The notes: generated by a model from the letters alone, not told the origin. Shown: positions 1 through 8,502, counted from the first letter of the stretch. The stretch: 64,000 nucleotides of DNA from an uncultured Anaerolineales bacterium (GCA_937952305.1 CALFZO010000142.1:27832-91831), one strand, 5' to 3'. Made by a program: numbers and translations.

Positions 1-19
1 CGCGCCGCTCCACCGTCAT
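1..19 (-). CDS. Start of the next gene after hypA, possibly hypB (partial)
   Basis: Only six codons are visible (Met-Thr-Val-Glu-Arg-Arg) before the window ends. An ATG on the minus strand at 19 is preceded by a GAGGA ribosome-binding site and lies 12 bases after the hypA stop, as expected for the next gene of the same operon. hypB, the nickel-inserting GTPase, commonly follows hypA, and the residues would fit a HypB N-terminus. Identity is an inference from position only. Confidence 0.35.
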
Positions 20-31
20 CGTCCTCGCGCG

Positions 32-400
32 TCAGCCCTGCGCCTCGGCGTCGGTCTCGACGTCGATGGCTTCCAGGTAGAACTCCTCGCCGGCCGCGAA
101 CCGGACGCGGCCGCCCTGGCATTGCGGACAGAGCACGTCATGGTCATGCCCGGCCAGCGTGAAGTGGTGGCCGCAGGTCTCGCAGACCATCTCGGCCGGG
201 ACGTAGCGGAAATGCAGGCGCGCGCCCTCGGCCGGCGTCCCCTTGCTGATCTCGTCCCAATAGAACTGGACAGACTCGTCTGAGATGTGGGACTCGTGGC
301 CGAGGACGACGTGCAGGCTGGTGATGCGGCGCGCCCCGGCTTGCTGGGCGTGTTGCAGGGCGACTTCCAAGATGCGTTGGGTGTCAGCAAGTTCGTGCAT
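32..400 (-). CDS. hypA: HypA, hydrogenase nickel-insertion protein
   Basis: A 122-residue protein of normal HypA length. It begins Met-His-Glu-Leu, the N-terminus whose His2 binds nickel in this family, and carries two CxxC pairs, CETC and CPQC, near residues 73-76 and 91-94 that form the structural zinc site. HypA works with HypB to deliver nickel to the large subunit of [NiFe] hydrogenases. It is the first maturation gene after the hydrogenase operon on the same strand and is separated from it by about 190 bases containing a strong hairpin, so it may have its own promoter. The fit to the family is good along the whole length. Confidence 0.93.
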   Translation of the reverse strand: MHELADTQRILEVALQHAQQAGARRITSLHVVLGHESHISDESVQFYWDEISKGTPAEGARLHFRYVPAEMVCETCGHHFTLAGHDHDVLCPQCQGGRVRFAAGEEFYLEAIDVETDAEAQG

Positions 401-591
401 GAATTGACCGTCAGGGTTTAGGTGTTAGCCTATAACATAACGGTCGGGGGCGCGTTCACTCAGTAATGAATGTCACGGGCTGGGCTGACAAATAGCCAAT
501 ACTGATACTTATTGTCTTGATATTAACGACACCGCTCCCGCCGGAATTTGTCACCGGCGGGAGCGGCTTTGTAAACCGGGTCAGGTGGGCT
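401..591. other. Intergenic region between hypA and the cNMP-binding gene
   Basis: No gene is visible. The stretch 420-530 is AT-rich compared with its surroundings and lies directly upstream of hypA, so it probably holds the hypA promoter. Minus-strand TATGTTATA around 430-440 could be a -10 region, but I see no convincing -35 partner. The side nearest the cNMP-binding gene holds the hairpin described separately. Confidence 0.4.
532..566 (-). terminator. Strong hairpin, probable end of the hydrogenase operon
   Basis: A perfect 13-bp inverted repeat, CCGCTCCCGCCGG at 532-544 and its complement at 554-566, with a 9-base loop. It sits 26 bases past the stop of the cNMP-binding gene. The T-tract is poor on the minus strand, so termination may be partial, letting some transcripts run into hypA. 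Confidence 0.6.
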
Positions 592-1059
592 TCAGGCGCG
601 GGCGGCCAGCAGCTGGACGCGGGTGTCGTGCAGCCGGTCCATGGCCACCTTGGCGATGCGATGCATCACGGCGGCGTCCAGCTTGGGATCGAGCTGGCAC
701 AAGTTGCGCAGCTGCGGGCCGTCCACCTTGATCAGGCGCGTGCCGGCCGTGATCAAGGCCGTGGTGGTGTAGATGTAAGGCTCCACCAGAGCCGAGATGC
801 CGAAGAGGTCGCCGGCGTTGATGTCGTTGACGTAGAACTCCTTGCGCAGGTCCTGTTCGTGTTTGTCGATGGCCACGTACCAGATCTCGACGCCGCCCTC
901 CACCAGCACGTACAGCGCCACAGCCGGCTGGTCGACCTCGAAGACGGTGTCGCCGGCCTGGTAGTAGACCTCCTCCGAGATCATGGCGATGTCGCCGATC
1001 TCGTTGTCGTCGAACGGGGCGAAGAACGGGTAGCGGCGGAGCAATTCAGGCGACACCAT
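592..1059 (-). CDS. Stand-alone cyclic-nucleotide-binding domain protein
   Basis: A 155-residue protein consisting almost only of a cNMP-binding (Crp-like) beta-roll: an N-terminal helix (ELLRRYPFFAPF), the sheet region with AGDTVFEVDQPAVALYVLVEG, and the GDLFGISALVEP segment in the phosphate-binding position. There is no helix-turn-helix after the domain, unlike true Crp/Fnr regulators, and no other effector domain. The Arg that contacts the cyclic phosphate in Crp is not evident. It lies 16 bases after the maturation protease with a good GGAGG site, so it is co-transcribed with the hydrogenase. It may be a sensory or scaffold partner of the enzyme complex; the ligand is unknown. Confidence 0.8.
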   Translation of the reverse strand: MVSPELLRRYPFFAPFDDNEIGDIAMISEEVYYQAGDTVFEVDQPAVALYVLVEGGVEIWYVAIDKHEQDLRKEFYVNDINAGDLFGISALVEPYIYTTTALITAGTRLIKVDGPQLRNLCQLDPKLDAAVMHRIAKVAMDRLHDTRVQLLAARA

Positions 1060-1075
1060 GGGATAGATCCTCCGG

Positions 1076-1603
1076 TCAGGGTGAGGTCAGGACTTCAATC
1101 ACCCGCTGGGCCGCGACGGGCACCGCCGCCGCGACGGCCGGGGTGAGGGCTTCCGAAAATTCGTAGAGCTGCTCGGCCTGGACGCCGATCACGGTGACGC
1201 GCGTCGGCAGGTGGGCGCCCATCTGCCGGCCCAAGCGCAGAGCGTTCTGGAGCGAGGTGTCATGGGCCGAGGCGGCGTTGTGGGCTGAGAAATCCGGCAG
1301 CTCTTCCAGTTCAAAGCGCAAGACCGTGCCGGGCGGCTGTTCCATGGTCACGGCGTCGATGACGACAGCGCGATCGTAGCCGACCATGCGCTCCATCAGG
1401 CTCAGCCCGCCCAGGGCCGCGCAATCCACCTCGACCGTGTCGGCCAGCGCCGCGCCGTCGGCGGCCAGCCAGGTGCGCACCGCCTCGGCCACCTGCCAGC
1501 CGAGACCGTCATCGCCCAGGATCGGGTTGCCCAGGCCGATGACGAGGGTGACGGGCGGGCGGCCGCTGGTGGGTTGGGGGTGCGTGCGCTCGGCGGCCAT
1601 CAT
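1076..1603 (-). CDS. Hydrogenase maturation protease (HyaD/HycI family)
   Basis: A 175-residue endopeptidase of the family that clips the C-terminal tail of [NiFe] hydrogenase large subunits after nickel insertion. The N-terminal signature GLGNPILGDDG near residues 23-33 includes the first nickel-sensing acidic residue, Asp/Glu positions follow in the DAV segment near residue 83, and the conserved His is in SAHDTSL near residue 113. Its ATG overlaps the TGA of the upstream flavin reductase-like gene, and its probable substrate, the large subunit at 2470-3936, is encoded in the same operon and retains a removable tail after its last Cys-x-x-Cys motif. Confidence 0.92.
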   Translation of the reverse strand: MMAAERTHPQPTSGRPPVTLVIGLGNPILGDDGLGWQVAEAVRTWLAADGAALADTVEVDCAALGGLSLMERMVGYDRAVVIDAVTMEQPPGTVLRFELEELPDFSAHNAASAHDTSLQNALRLGRQMGAHLPTRVTVIGVQAEQLYEFSEALTPAVAAAVPVAAQRVIEVLTSP

Positions 1604-2124
1604 TTCTCAAAGTGCCAGCGCTCACCCAGCGTGCCGAAATCGTCCTGGCTGAGGTAGAAAATCGGCTGGCGCTCAACCGGCGCCGGGCCGGCGTGCACGG
1701 CGACCACGTCCATGACAAAGGGCGCGAACTCGGTGGAGATGTAGGTTAGCTCGCGGAAGACGACCAGCTCACAGGCCCAGTCGGCGCCGTCCACCAGCCG
1801 GGTGTGCTGGAGTTTTTCGGCCGGGCGCAGCGTCAGCCCGAGCTGAGCGGCCTTGTTGACCGTGCGGCCGCTCAAGTGGCCGGCGCGCGCCACCCACTCG
1901 CGCTGGCTCCACGGCATCAGGTGCAGGGCCGCCTCCTTGTGTTTCTTGAGCAGCGTCAGGCTGTGGTTGCCCACGCCCATGCAGAGCAGGAACCGGAATG
2001 GGTTCTTGCTGATCACGGTCCAGTAGCCCATGGGCAGGGGGTTGTCCCCGACTGTGACCAGGGCCAGGTGTTGCGGGAAGAAGCCGGCCGCAAAGGGCGC
2101 GGTGGGGGAGGTGCCGGGCAACAT
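1600..2124 (-). CDS. Flavin reductase-like, FMN-binding split-barrel protein
   Basis: A 174-residue protein if translation starts at the ATG at 2124. The region is a flavin reductase domain: HLALVTVGDNPLPMGYWT at the start, then the helix SQREWVARAGHLSGRT and a C-terminal half with FVMDVVAVHAG. Proteins of this type bind FMN and reduce flavins with NAD(P)H or act as flavin carriers. Any longer reading frame upstream would run through a large hairpin and into the dodecin gene and looks non-coding, so I chose the internal start, although its ribosome site is weak. It sits between dodecin, a flavin store, and the maturation protease, suggesting a role in flavin supply or electron transfer for the flavin-containing HdrA. 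Confidence 0.75.
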   Translation of the reverse strand: MLPGTSPTAPFAAGFFPQHLALVTVGDNPLPMGYWTVISKNPFRFLLCMGVGNHSLTLLKKHKEAALHLMPWSQREWVARAGHLSGRTVNKAAQLGLTLRPAEKLQHTRLVDGADWACELVVFRELTYISTEFAPFVMDVVAVHAGPAPVERQPIFYLSQDDFGTLGERWHFEK

Positions 2125-2147
2125 GAGAGCAGCGGGCAGGGCTGGGC

Positions 2148-2187
2148 GGAGGCCGGCCGGCGCGCTCACGCCGCTCGGCCGGCCTCC
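2148..2187 (-). terminator. GC-rich hairpin between dodecin and flavin reductase genes
   Basis: A perfect 12-bp inverted repeat (GGAGGCCGGCCG at 2148-2159 with its complement at 2176-2187) and a 16-base loop. There is no T-run after it, so it is more likely an intercistronic RNA-stability or partial-termination element than a full terminator. Confidence 0.5.
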
Positions 2188-2195
2188 ATCGGCAG

Positions 2196-2411
2196 TTAGT
2201 CTTTGTCCTCGTACTTGAACGAGACTTTCACTTTGGCGCGATAGGCGCGCACCTTGCCGTCCTCGATCTGCAAATCCAGCTGGACGACCTCGGCGATGCG
2301 CAGATCGCGCAGGCTCTTGGCGGCCCGCTCGACAGCGGCGGCCGCCGCCTTCTCCCACGACTCCGGGCTGGTGCCCACTAGCTCGATCACCTTATAGACG
2401 CTTTCGGACAT
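2196..2411 (-). CDS. Dodecin, flavin-storage protein
   Basis: A 71-residue protein matching dodecin along its whole length: VYKVIELVGTSPESWEKA at the start, the alpha helix AAAAAVERAAKSLRDL, and the two beta strands with VVQLDLQIEDGKVRAYRAKVK split around the turn. Dodecins form hollow dodecamers that hold FMN, FAD or riboflavin derivatives and protect cells from free flavin. The start at 2411 has a GGGAGG site at ideal spacing. It follows the hydrogenase large subunit by 58 bases in the same operon, placing a flavin buffer next to a flavin-based electron-bifurcating complex. Confidence 0.93.
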   Translation of the reverse strand: MSESVYKVIELVGTSPESWEKAAAAAVERAAKSLRDLRIAEVVQLDLQIEDGKVRAYRAKVKVSFKYEDKD

Positions 2412-2469
2412 GGGATGCCTCCCTGGGCCGGAGAGAGTAGAGGGATTTCCGGCCCCGCTCACCTTCAGT

Positions 2470-3936
2470 CTAGCAGTGCTGCTTGAGCACGTCCACCACG
2501 CCGCCCTGGGCGTCACGGATGGTGACCTGGAGCGGCATCTGGCCCGGCAGCGAGTGCGTGGCGCAGCCCAGGCACGGGTCGTACGGGCGGAAGGCCATTT
2601 CCACGCGGTTGAGGATGCCCTCGCTCACCACCACGCCCTTCTTGATGAAGGCCTCGGCCGCCTTCTTGATCGACATGCTCATCGGCGCATAGTTGTTGGT
2701 GGTGCCGACAATCAGATTAACTTTGGTCAGGATCCCGCGCTCGTCGGTCCAGTAGTGGTGGGTGAGCGTGCCGCGCGGGGCCTCGACGATGCCCACGCCT
2801 TCGGTCGGTTTCTCCGTGGGCACGCTGTGGACGTGCGGCGACGTGATCTCGGGATCGGTGGCCAGTTCCACGATGCGCTCGGCCGCGTAGAGCAGCTCCA
2901 CCAGGCGCGCCCAGTGCGTGGCCAGGCGCTGATGGACGGGCTTGCCGCCCAGCGTGGCGAAGAAGCGCTCGTACTCCTCCTGGGCGCGCGGCGTGGCCAT
3001 GCCGTCGGCCGCGTTCAGGCGCGAGAGCGGCGTGGCGCAGTACACGCCCGATTCCTTGCCGTCGACGAAACCTTTCCAGCCGACCTGCTTGAGGTACGGG
3101 AACTTGAGATAGGTCCACGGCTCCACGTGCTCGGCGATCCAGTCGTTGTATTCGGACGGCGCATACTTGCCCAGGCGCTTCCCGTCCGGATCCACCACGC
3201 TCACCTGGCCGTCGTAGAAGTTGACCTTGTTGTTCGCGTCCACCATGCCGATGTAGTGGGTGCGGTGGGTGTAGATATCGCCCACCACCAGATCCAGGTA
3301 GGCCGAGTTCTTGAGCACCAGGTCGCCGAACAGCTGCAGGCTGAACAGCGCGAACTCGATGCCCCAGCGGCCCATCTGCTCGATCTCGGCGCGCTGCGCC
3401 TCGGTGATGCCCTGGGTCAGGCCGCCCGGGATAGACGTGCACGGATGCACCTTGCGTCCGCCGATCATCTCGACGATGTGGTGGCCATACTTACGCGCCT
3501 GGATGACCTTGCCGCCGATCTCCAGACCGACCTTGTGGATCACGCCCAGGATGTTGCGCTCGGCCACCGGCGCGTCCGGGCCCATGACGAAGTCCGGGCC
3601 GCCCAGCGCGTAGAAGTGGGTGGTGTGGTCGGTGAAGTAGAAACCGCTGTAGAGCAGCTCGCGCAGTTTCTTGGCGGCCGGCGGCGGGGTGACCTTGTAG
3701 ACGGCGTCGGCGGCCTTGGCCGCGGCCATGTGGTGGGCCTCCGGGCACACGCCGCAGATGCGGTTGGTGAGGAGCGGCATCTCCTCCACCGGCCGGCCGA
3801 CACAGAAACGCTCAAAGCCGCGCAGCTCCGGCACTTGGAAGTAGGTGTTAGCGACGTTGCCCTCGTCGTCCAGGAAGATTTCGATCTTGCCGTGGCCTTC
3901 CAGCCGGGTGATGGGGTCAATCGAGATGCGTTGCAT
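2470..3936 (-). CDS. mvhA: [NiFe] hydrogenase large subunit, MvhA-like (group 3c)
   Basis: A 488-residue subunit that carries the NiFe(CN)2CO centre and splits or forms hydrogen. The two nickel-binding motifs are intact: RICGVCP near residue 59 and DPCLGCATH near residue 453. After the final His there are 27 residues, the tail expected to be removed by the maturation protease at 1076-1603. The N-terminal SIDPITRLEGHGKIEI is typical for cytosolic F420-non-reducing (Mvh) enzymes. It is encoded with a small subunit, an MvhD protein and HdrABC, which together define the group 3c arrangement. Probable role: feed electrons from H2 through MvhD to the bifurcating HdrA, or run in reverse. Confidence 0.95.
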   Translation of the reverse strand: MQRISIDPITRLEGHGKIEIFLDDEGNVANTYFQVPELRGFERFCVGRPVEEMPLLTNRICGVCPEAHHMAAAKAADAVYKVTPPPAAKKLRELLYSGFYFTDHTTHFYALGGPDFVMGPDAPVAERNILGVIHKVGLEIGGKVIQARKYGHHIVEMIGGRKVHPCTSIPGGLTQGITEAQRAEIEQMGRWGIEFALFSLQLFGDLVLKNSAYLDLVVGDIYTHRTHYIGMVDANNKVNFYDGQVSVVDPDGKRLGKYAPSEYNDWIAEHVEPWTYLKFPYLKQVGWKGFVDGKESGVYCATPLSRLNAADGMATPRAQEEYERFFATLGGKPVHQRLATHWARLVELLYAAERIVELATDPEITSPHVHSVPTEKPTEGVGIVEAPRGTLTHHYWTDERGILTKVNLIVGTTNNYAPMSMSIKKAAEAFIKKGVVVSEGILNRVEMAFRPYDPCLGCATHSLPGQMPLQVTIRDAQGGVVDVLKQHC

Positions 3937-3972
3937 GGTGGTTGTCCTCTCGCGGCGGCCGGCTGGCCGCGC

Positions 3973-4959
3973 TTACGCCGCCCACGCCGGCTTGCCGGCC
4001 CGCAGCAGGGATTTGGCCAGGTTGAAGCGGTAGAACTGGCCGGCCGGGTCCGGGATGCCGTCCAGGATGCGCTCGATCTCGGCCGGGTCCTTGGAGTCGA
4101 TCACGGACGCGAAAGCCGTGATCAGGCGCGCGCCGTAATCCACCACGCCCTCGGCCGGCCCGTAACAGCCGATGCACTGCGCGCTGACCTTGGGGCAGAG
4201 CGCGCCGCAGCCGCTGCGCGTGGCCGGCCCGTTGCACGGGATGCCCTGCTCCAGCAGGCACAGGTCCGGGTCGATGCGCTCCACGTCCTGGATGCGCACG
4301 AACTGCTTGATGGTTTTGACGTTGCGCTGACGCGGGCATTCGTCGCAGCAGGTGGAGGCGCCGGCGCCGATGGTGGCGCCCTTGGGCGGCAGCTCCGCCT
4401 GGCCATGCAGGGCCTTGATCACCAGTTCCACCACCGCCGCGATCTGGTGGCTCTCCGGCGGGCAGCCGGGCATGTAGTAATCCACAGCCACCACCTGGTC
4501 CAGCGTGCGGACCACGTTCTGGAAGACCGGGATGCGGATGGAGCCCTCCGGCACGGCGTACTCGAAGGCCGGCCGGACGCCCTGCGGGTTGTCGGTGGAG
4601 ATGGTGCTGAAGGCGGTGTCGATCACATCCTGCGGCCGGCTCAGGTTGGCCAGGCCGGGCACGCAGCCCTCTGTGGCGCACGAGCCGAACGAGACCAGGA
4701 TCTTGGATTTGCGCCGCAGCAGGTGGGCCAGGTGCTCGTTCTCGGCCGTGCGGATGCCGCCGTTGAACAGGCACAGCGTGATGGCGCCGTCCTCCAGGGC
4801 CTCCACGTCTTTGTACTTGGCGTCCATGGCCACCGGCCAGAAAACCACGTCGAAGTTGGCGTCCACGTCCAGGATCTTTTCGCCGATATTGAGCACGGCG
4901 ATCTCGCAGCCGCCGCACGACGACGCCCAGTACATGGCGAACTTGGGTTTGCCGCTCAT
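3973..4959 (-). CDS. mvhG: [NiFe] hydrogenase small subunit, MvhG-like
   Basis: A 328-residue iron-sulfur subunit. The proximal [4Fe-4S] cluster Cys residues lie in the N-terminal SSCGGCE, FGSCATEGC and YMPGCPP motifs; further clusters are supported by STCCDECPRQR, the ALCPKVSAQCIGCYGP region and a Cys-rich centre. There is no Tat signal peptide, so the enzyme is cytoplasmic. The start at 4959 overlaps the stop of mvhD as ATGA and begins Met-Ser-Gly-Lys-Pro-Lys-Phe, as expected; the longer upstream frame is the shadow of mvhD. It passes electrons from the NiFe site to MvhD. Confidence 0.94.
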   Translation of the reverse strand: MSGKPKFAMYWASSCGGCEIAVLNIGEKILDVDANFDVVFWPVAMDAKYKDVEALEDGAITLCLFNGGIRTAENEHLAHLLRRKSKILVSFGSCATEGCVPGLANLSRPQDVIDTAFSTISTDNPQGVRPAFEYAVPEGSIRIPVFQNVVRTLDQVVAVDYYMPGCPPESHQIAAVVELVIKALHGQAELPPKGATIGAGASTCCDECPRQRNVKTIKQFVRIQDVERIDPDLCLLEQGIPCNGPATRSGCGALCPKVSAQCIGCYGPAEGVVDYGARLITAFASVIDSKDPAEIERILDGIPDPAGQFYRFNLAKSLLRAGKPAWAA

Positions 4960-5417
4960 GCCGTCACCTCCGTCTCCGCCGGCTGGCTGTGGCCGTTCGC
5001 GTCCGACTGCGGCCAGTGCAGCGGCCCCAGGCCGCGGATCTCGTCCACAAACTGTGTGATCTCGTGGGTCAGCTTGGCGCCCTCGGCGGCGCTGGCCCAG
5101 ACCAGCTTGACGCGCTGCGGCTCGATGCCCAGGCCGGCCAGCGTCTTGCGCAGGAGCAGGTGGCGGCGCAGGGCCTTGTAGTTCTGCTCGATGTAGTGGC
5201 ACTCGCCCGGGTGGCAGCCGGTGATCAGCACGGCGTCGGCGCCGCCGGCCAGGGCCTTGATGACGAAGGTCGGGTCCAGCCGGCCGGAGCACATCAGCCG
5301 GATCAGGCGCACGTTGGGCGGGTACTTCATGCGGGCCGTGCCGGCCAGGTCCGCGGCGCGGTAGCTGCACCAGTTGCAGGTGAAGCCGATGATGACGGGC
5401 TCAAAGTGATCGCTCAT
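4956..5417 (-). CDS. mvhD: MvhD, electron-transfer subunit linking hydrogenase to HdrA
   Basis: A 153-residue protein of the MvhD/FlpD family with a [2Fe-2S] cluster. The diagnostic Cys motifs are all present: FTCNWCSYRAAD near residue 12, MCSGRLDP near residue 42, and TGCHPGECHY near residue 66. MvhD bridges the MvhAG hydrogenase to HdrA. It lies between hdrA (13 bases upstream) and mvhG (4-base overlap), so the gene order itself mirrors the electron path. Confidence 0.95.
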   Translation of the reverse strand: MSDHFEPVIIGFTCNWCSYRAADLAGTARMKYPPNVRLIRLMCSGRLDPTFVIKALAGGADAVLITGCHPGECHYIEQNYKALRRHLLLRKTLAGLGIEPQRVKLVWASAAEGAKLTHEITQFVDEIRGLGPLHWPQSDANGHSQPAETEVTA

Positions 5418-5430
5418 GGTCGCGTTCCTC

Positions 5431-7482
5431 TCAGGCCGCCACGGCCGCGGATTGCCGGGCGACGTTCAGCATCAGCAGGCCGTCGATCTGGGACAGGATT
5501 TGCTCGTTGCTGAAGCCGGTGCCGCTGATGGCGCCGGCCGGGCAGGCGGCCACGCAGGTGCCGCAGCCCTGGCACAGCGCCGGGTTGATCTCGGACACCA
5601 TCCGGTCCTCGTGGAACAGGATGGCGTTGAACGGGCACAGGTTGTTGCAGATGCGGCAGCCTGAGCACTGTTCCTGGTTGACGCTGGCCTTGATCGGCTC
5701 CAGTTCGATCTCGCGCCGCTGGATCATGCCCAGCACGCGGGCGGCGGCCGCGGCGCCCTGGGCCACCGTGTTGGGGATGTCCTTGGGGCCGGTGACACAG
5801 CCGGCGGCGAAGATGCCTTCGGTCATCGTGGCGACCGGGTCCAGCTTGACGTGCTTCTCGATCATCCAGCCGTCGGCGCTGCAGGACAGGCCGAAGAGGT
5901 GGGCCGTCTGCTTGGCGTCGCGGCGCGGCTCCAGGGCGGCCGAGAGGATGACCATGTCCACCGGGATGCGGCGCTGCTTGCCGGCCAGCGTGTCCTCCAC
6001 CTGGATGATCAGCTTGCCGGCCTCGCCGGGCAGCCGCGCGGCGTCGGTCACTTCGGCCACGCGCCCGCGCACGAACAGAGTGCCCTCCTCCAGCACGCGC
6101 TGGTAGAACTCGTCGTAGGCCTTGGCGGTCGTGCGCATGTCGATGTAGAAGTTGTAGACCTGCGCGCCGGTGCGCTCCTTCACCAGGTGGGCGAACTTCA
6201 CGCTCTGCATGCAGCAGATGGCCGAGCAGTAGTTGTTGTAGTTGCGGTCGCGGCTGCCCACGCAGTGGATGACGGCGACCGATTGGGGCTTGGTCTTGCC
6301 ATCGCGCAGCACGATGTCGCCATTGGTGGGGCCGGCGGCGTTGGTCAGCCGCTCGAACTCCAGGCTGGTGAAGACGTTGGCCAGGCGCCCGTAGCCGTAC
6401 TGCGGGATGCGCCGGGCGTCAAAGAGATCGTAGCCGGTGGCCAGGATGATGTTGCCGACCTCGACCGTGAGCAGTTCGTCCTTCTGGGTGAAGTCGATGG
6501 CGTTGGTGGGGCAGAGCTTCTCGCAGGCGCGGCAGGTGCCCTTCTGGAAGAACGTGCAGTTGGGGACGTCGATGACCGGATACTTGGGCACGGCCTGCGG
6601 GAAAGGCGTGTAGACGGCCTTGCGGTAGCCCAACCCGGCTTCGTAGACCTCGTCCACGATCTTCTTCGGGCACTTCTCCTGGCAGATGCCGCAGCCCGTG
6701 CACAGCTCGGTGTTGACGTAGCGGGCCTTCTTTTTGATCGTGGCCACGAAATTGCCGACGTAGCCCTTGACGTCGACGACCTCGCTCCAGGTGAGCAGCG
6801 TGATGTTGGGGTGGCCGCCGGCCTCCACCATGCGCGGCGTCAGGATGCAGGCCGCGCAGTCCAGGGTCGGGAAGGTCTTGTCGAACTGGGCCATGTGCCC
6901 GCCGATGGACGGCTCGCGCTCCACCAGGTAGACCGGGAAGCCGGCGTTGGCGATCTCCAGCGCCGCCTGGATGCCGGCGATGCCGCCGCCCACCACCAGG
7001 GTGGCCGGATGGATGGGCACGCGCAGCGGCTCGAGCGGCGTGTTGCGGACGACGCGCTCGACGCCGCCGGAGACCACGGCCTTGGCCTTGTCGGTGGCGG
7101 CGTGGCGGTCGGTGTGCACCCACGAGACCTGCTCGCGGATGGAGACCAACTCGCACAGGTACGGGTTGAGCCCGGCGCGCTTGCAGGCGCCGCGGAAGGT
7201 GCCCTCGTGCAGGTGCGGCGAGCAGGCCGCCACCACCACCCGCGTCAGACCCAGGTCCTTGATGTCTTTCTCGATCAGCTCCTGGCCCAGGCTCGAACAC
7301 ATGAACTTGTAGTCGCGCGAGACGACCACGCCGCTGTCCTCCAGGCGCTGGCCGGCCCAGTCACGGACCTCGGCCACGTCTACGGTCGCGGCGATATTGG
7401 TGCCGCAGTGGCAGACGTAGACGCCGATCTTCTCGGCGGGCTCTTCGCCAGGCAGGTGCAAGGGGATGGGTTGGCTGCTCAT
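5431..7482 (-). CDS. hdrA: HdrA, flavin-containing electron-bifurcating subunit
   Basis: A 683-residue FAD iron-sulfur protein. An N-terminal Cys-rich region (VYVCHCGTNIA, KFMCSSLGQ, VVAACSPHLHEGTF) is followed by the FAD-binding Rossmann motif VVGGGIAGIQAAL near residue 166, then ferredoxin motifs CTGCGICQEKCP and a C-terminal pair CSGCRICNNLCP and CQGCGTCVAACP. In methanogens and several bacteria HdrA splits an electron pair from H2 or NADH between a low-potential ferredoxin and a high-potential acceptor reached through HdrBC. Length and motif order match the short HdrA form without a fused reductase. It lies between hdrB (3-base gap) and mvhD. Confidence 0.95.
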   Translation of the reverse strand: MSSQPIPLHLPGEEPAEKIGVYVCHCGTNIAATVDVAEVRDWAGQRLEDSGVVVSRDYKFMCSSLGQELIEKDIKDLGLTRVVVAACSPHLHEGTFRGACKRAGLNPYLCELVSIREQVSWVHTDRHAATDKAKAVVSGGVERVVRNTPLEPLRVPIHPATLVVGGGIAGIQAALEIANAGFPVYLVEREPSIGGHMAQFDKTFPTLDCAACILTPRMVEAGGHPNITLLTWSEVVDVKGYVGNFVATIKKKARYVNTELCTGCGICQEKCPKKIVDEVYEAGLGYRKAVYTPFPQAVPKYPVIDVPNCTFFQKGTCRACEKLCPTNAIDFTQKDELLTVEVGNIILATGYDLFDARRIPQYGYGRLANVFTSLEFERLTNAAGPTNGDIVLRDGKTKPQSVAVIHCVGSRDRNYNNYCSAICCMQSVKFAHLVKERTGAQVYNFYIDMRTTAKAYDEFYQRVLEEGTLFVRGRVAEVTDAARLPGEAGKLIIQVEDTLAGKQRRIPVDMVILSAALEPRRDAKQTAHLFGLSCSADGWMIEKHVKLDPVATMTEGIFAAGCVTGPKDIPNTVAQGAAAAARVLGMIQRREIELEPIKASVNQEQCSGCRICNNLCPFNAILFHEDRMVSEINPALCQGCGTCVAACPAGAISGTGFSNEQILSQIDGLLMLNVARQSAAVAA

Positions 7483-7485
7483 GCG

Positions 7486-8502
7486 CTATTCCTCCTGGCC
7501 CAACTGACCAGACCGCGGCATGCGCGGCATCGGCAGGCCCTCCGGCTGGCCGCGCCGCGGGCGGGGCGGGGCAGCCACGGCTTCCTCGGCTACGGGCACG
7601 TCCACGCCCAGTTTGTCCTTCAGGAGCGCGCTGGCGCTGATGAACTCCCGGCCGAAGCCCAGCTGCACCGGGTCGATCCCAAAGGCCAGGCCGATCAGCT
7701 GGGTGAAGAAGATCACGGGGACGTGATAGCTGGTCTTGAAGAACTTGTTCATCTCCACCTGGTAGGCGTCCAGGTTGAGCTGGCACATCGGGCAGAGCGT
7801 CACCAGCAGGTCGGCCCGATACTGGTCGGCGCCCTGGATCAGCCGCCGGATGAGCTCATACGAGGTCGCCTCGCTGATCTGGGTCATATGCCCGCCGCAG
7901 CAGTGCGTCTTGAGCGGGAAGTCGATGACCGTCGCCCCCAGCGCCTGCATGAGCTGCTCCATTTGCATGGGGTACTCGGCGTTCTGGAAGCGATGGTCGT
8001 AATCCGGGCGCGGGACCTGGCAGCCGTAATAGGCGGCCACGCGCCAGCCCTTGAGCGGCCGCGTGACCTTGGCCTTGATCTGGGCCAGGCCGATATCGTT
8101 GATCAGGATGTCCAGCAGATGCCGGACCTTGACCGCGCCAGGCTGGTAGTGCAGGCCGCCGGCCGCCAGCGCGGTGTTCACGCGCTCGGCCAGGTCGCCG
8201 CTCTGGCGCATGTAGTAATCGGTTTTGGCCAGGTTGAGGTAGCACGCGCTGCAGCCGGCCACCAGCGTGGGCGCGGCCGGCGCCCCGTGGCTGGGCTGAG
8301 CGGCCAAAGCCAGGTTGCGCCCGACCAGGGCATAGGACGGCAGCAAATGCGTGGCCGCATACTCGGTGGCGCCGCAGCAGTTCCAGTCTTTGACCTCGTC
8401 CAGCTGCAGGTCGAGGCTGCTCTGCAGGGCCAGGGTGGAGTCCAGGTAGGCCCGCGCGCTGCTCTCCATGGAGCAGCCGGGATAGAAGCTGTATTTGGAC
8501 AT
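7486..8502 (-). CDS. hdrB: HdrB, catalytic subunit with two CCG domains
   Basis: A 338-residue protein with the two cysteine-rich CCG domains that hold the noncubane [4Fe-4S] clusters of heterodisulfide reductase. In domain 1 I see YPGCSME, WNCCGATEY and GCSACYLN; in domain 2 YYGCQVPRP, HCCGGHM and LCPMCQLN, so both sets are intact. The last 35 or so residues are a Pro/Arg/Gln-rich tail not typical for the family. No methanogenesis genes are visible, so the acceptor is probably not the CoM-CoB heterodisulfide; another disulfide or a protein partner is possible. The start overlaps the hdrC stop by one base. Confidence 0.93.
   Translation of the reverse strand: MSKYSFYPGCSMESSARAYLDSTLALQSSLDLQLDEVKDWNCCGATEYAATHLLPSYALVGRNLALAAQPSHGAPAAPTLVAGCSACYLNLAKTDYYMRQSGDLAERVNTALAAGGLHYQPGAVKVRHLLDILINDIGLAQIKAKVTRPLKGWRVAAYYGCQVPRPDYDHRFQNAEYPMQMEQLMQALGATVIDFPLKTHCCGGHMTQISEATSYELIRRLIQGADQYRADLLVTLCPMCQLNLDAYQVEMNKFFKTSYHVPVIFFTQLIGLAFGIDPVQLGFGREFISASALLKDKLGVDVPVAEEAVAAPPRPRRGQPEGLPMPRMPRSGQLGQEE

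Noticed and set aside
2410..5181. A 923-codon open frame on the plus strand opposite the hydrogenase genes
   Set aside because: It is antisense to well-identified hydrogenase subunits, with His/Arg/Val/Gly-rich composition and no domain. Long antisense frames are common in GC-rich DNA.
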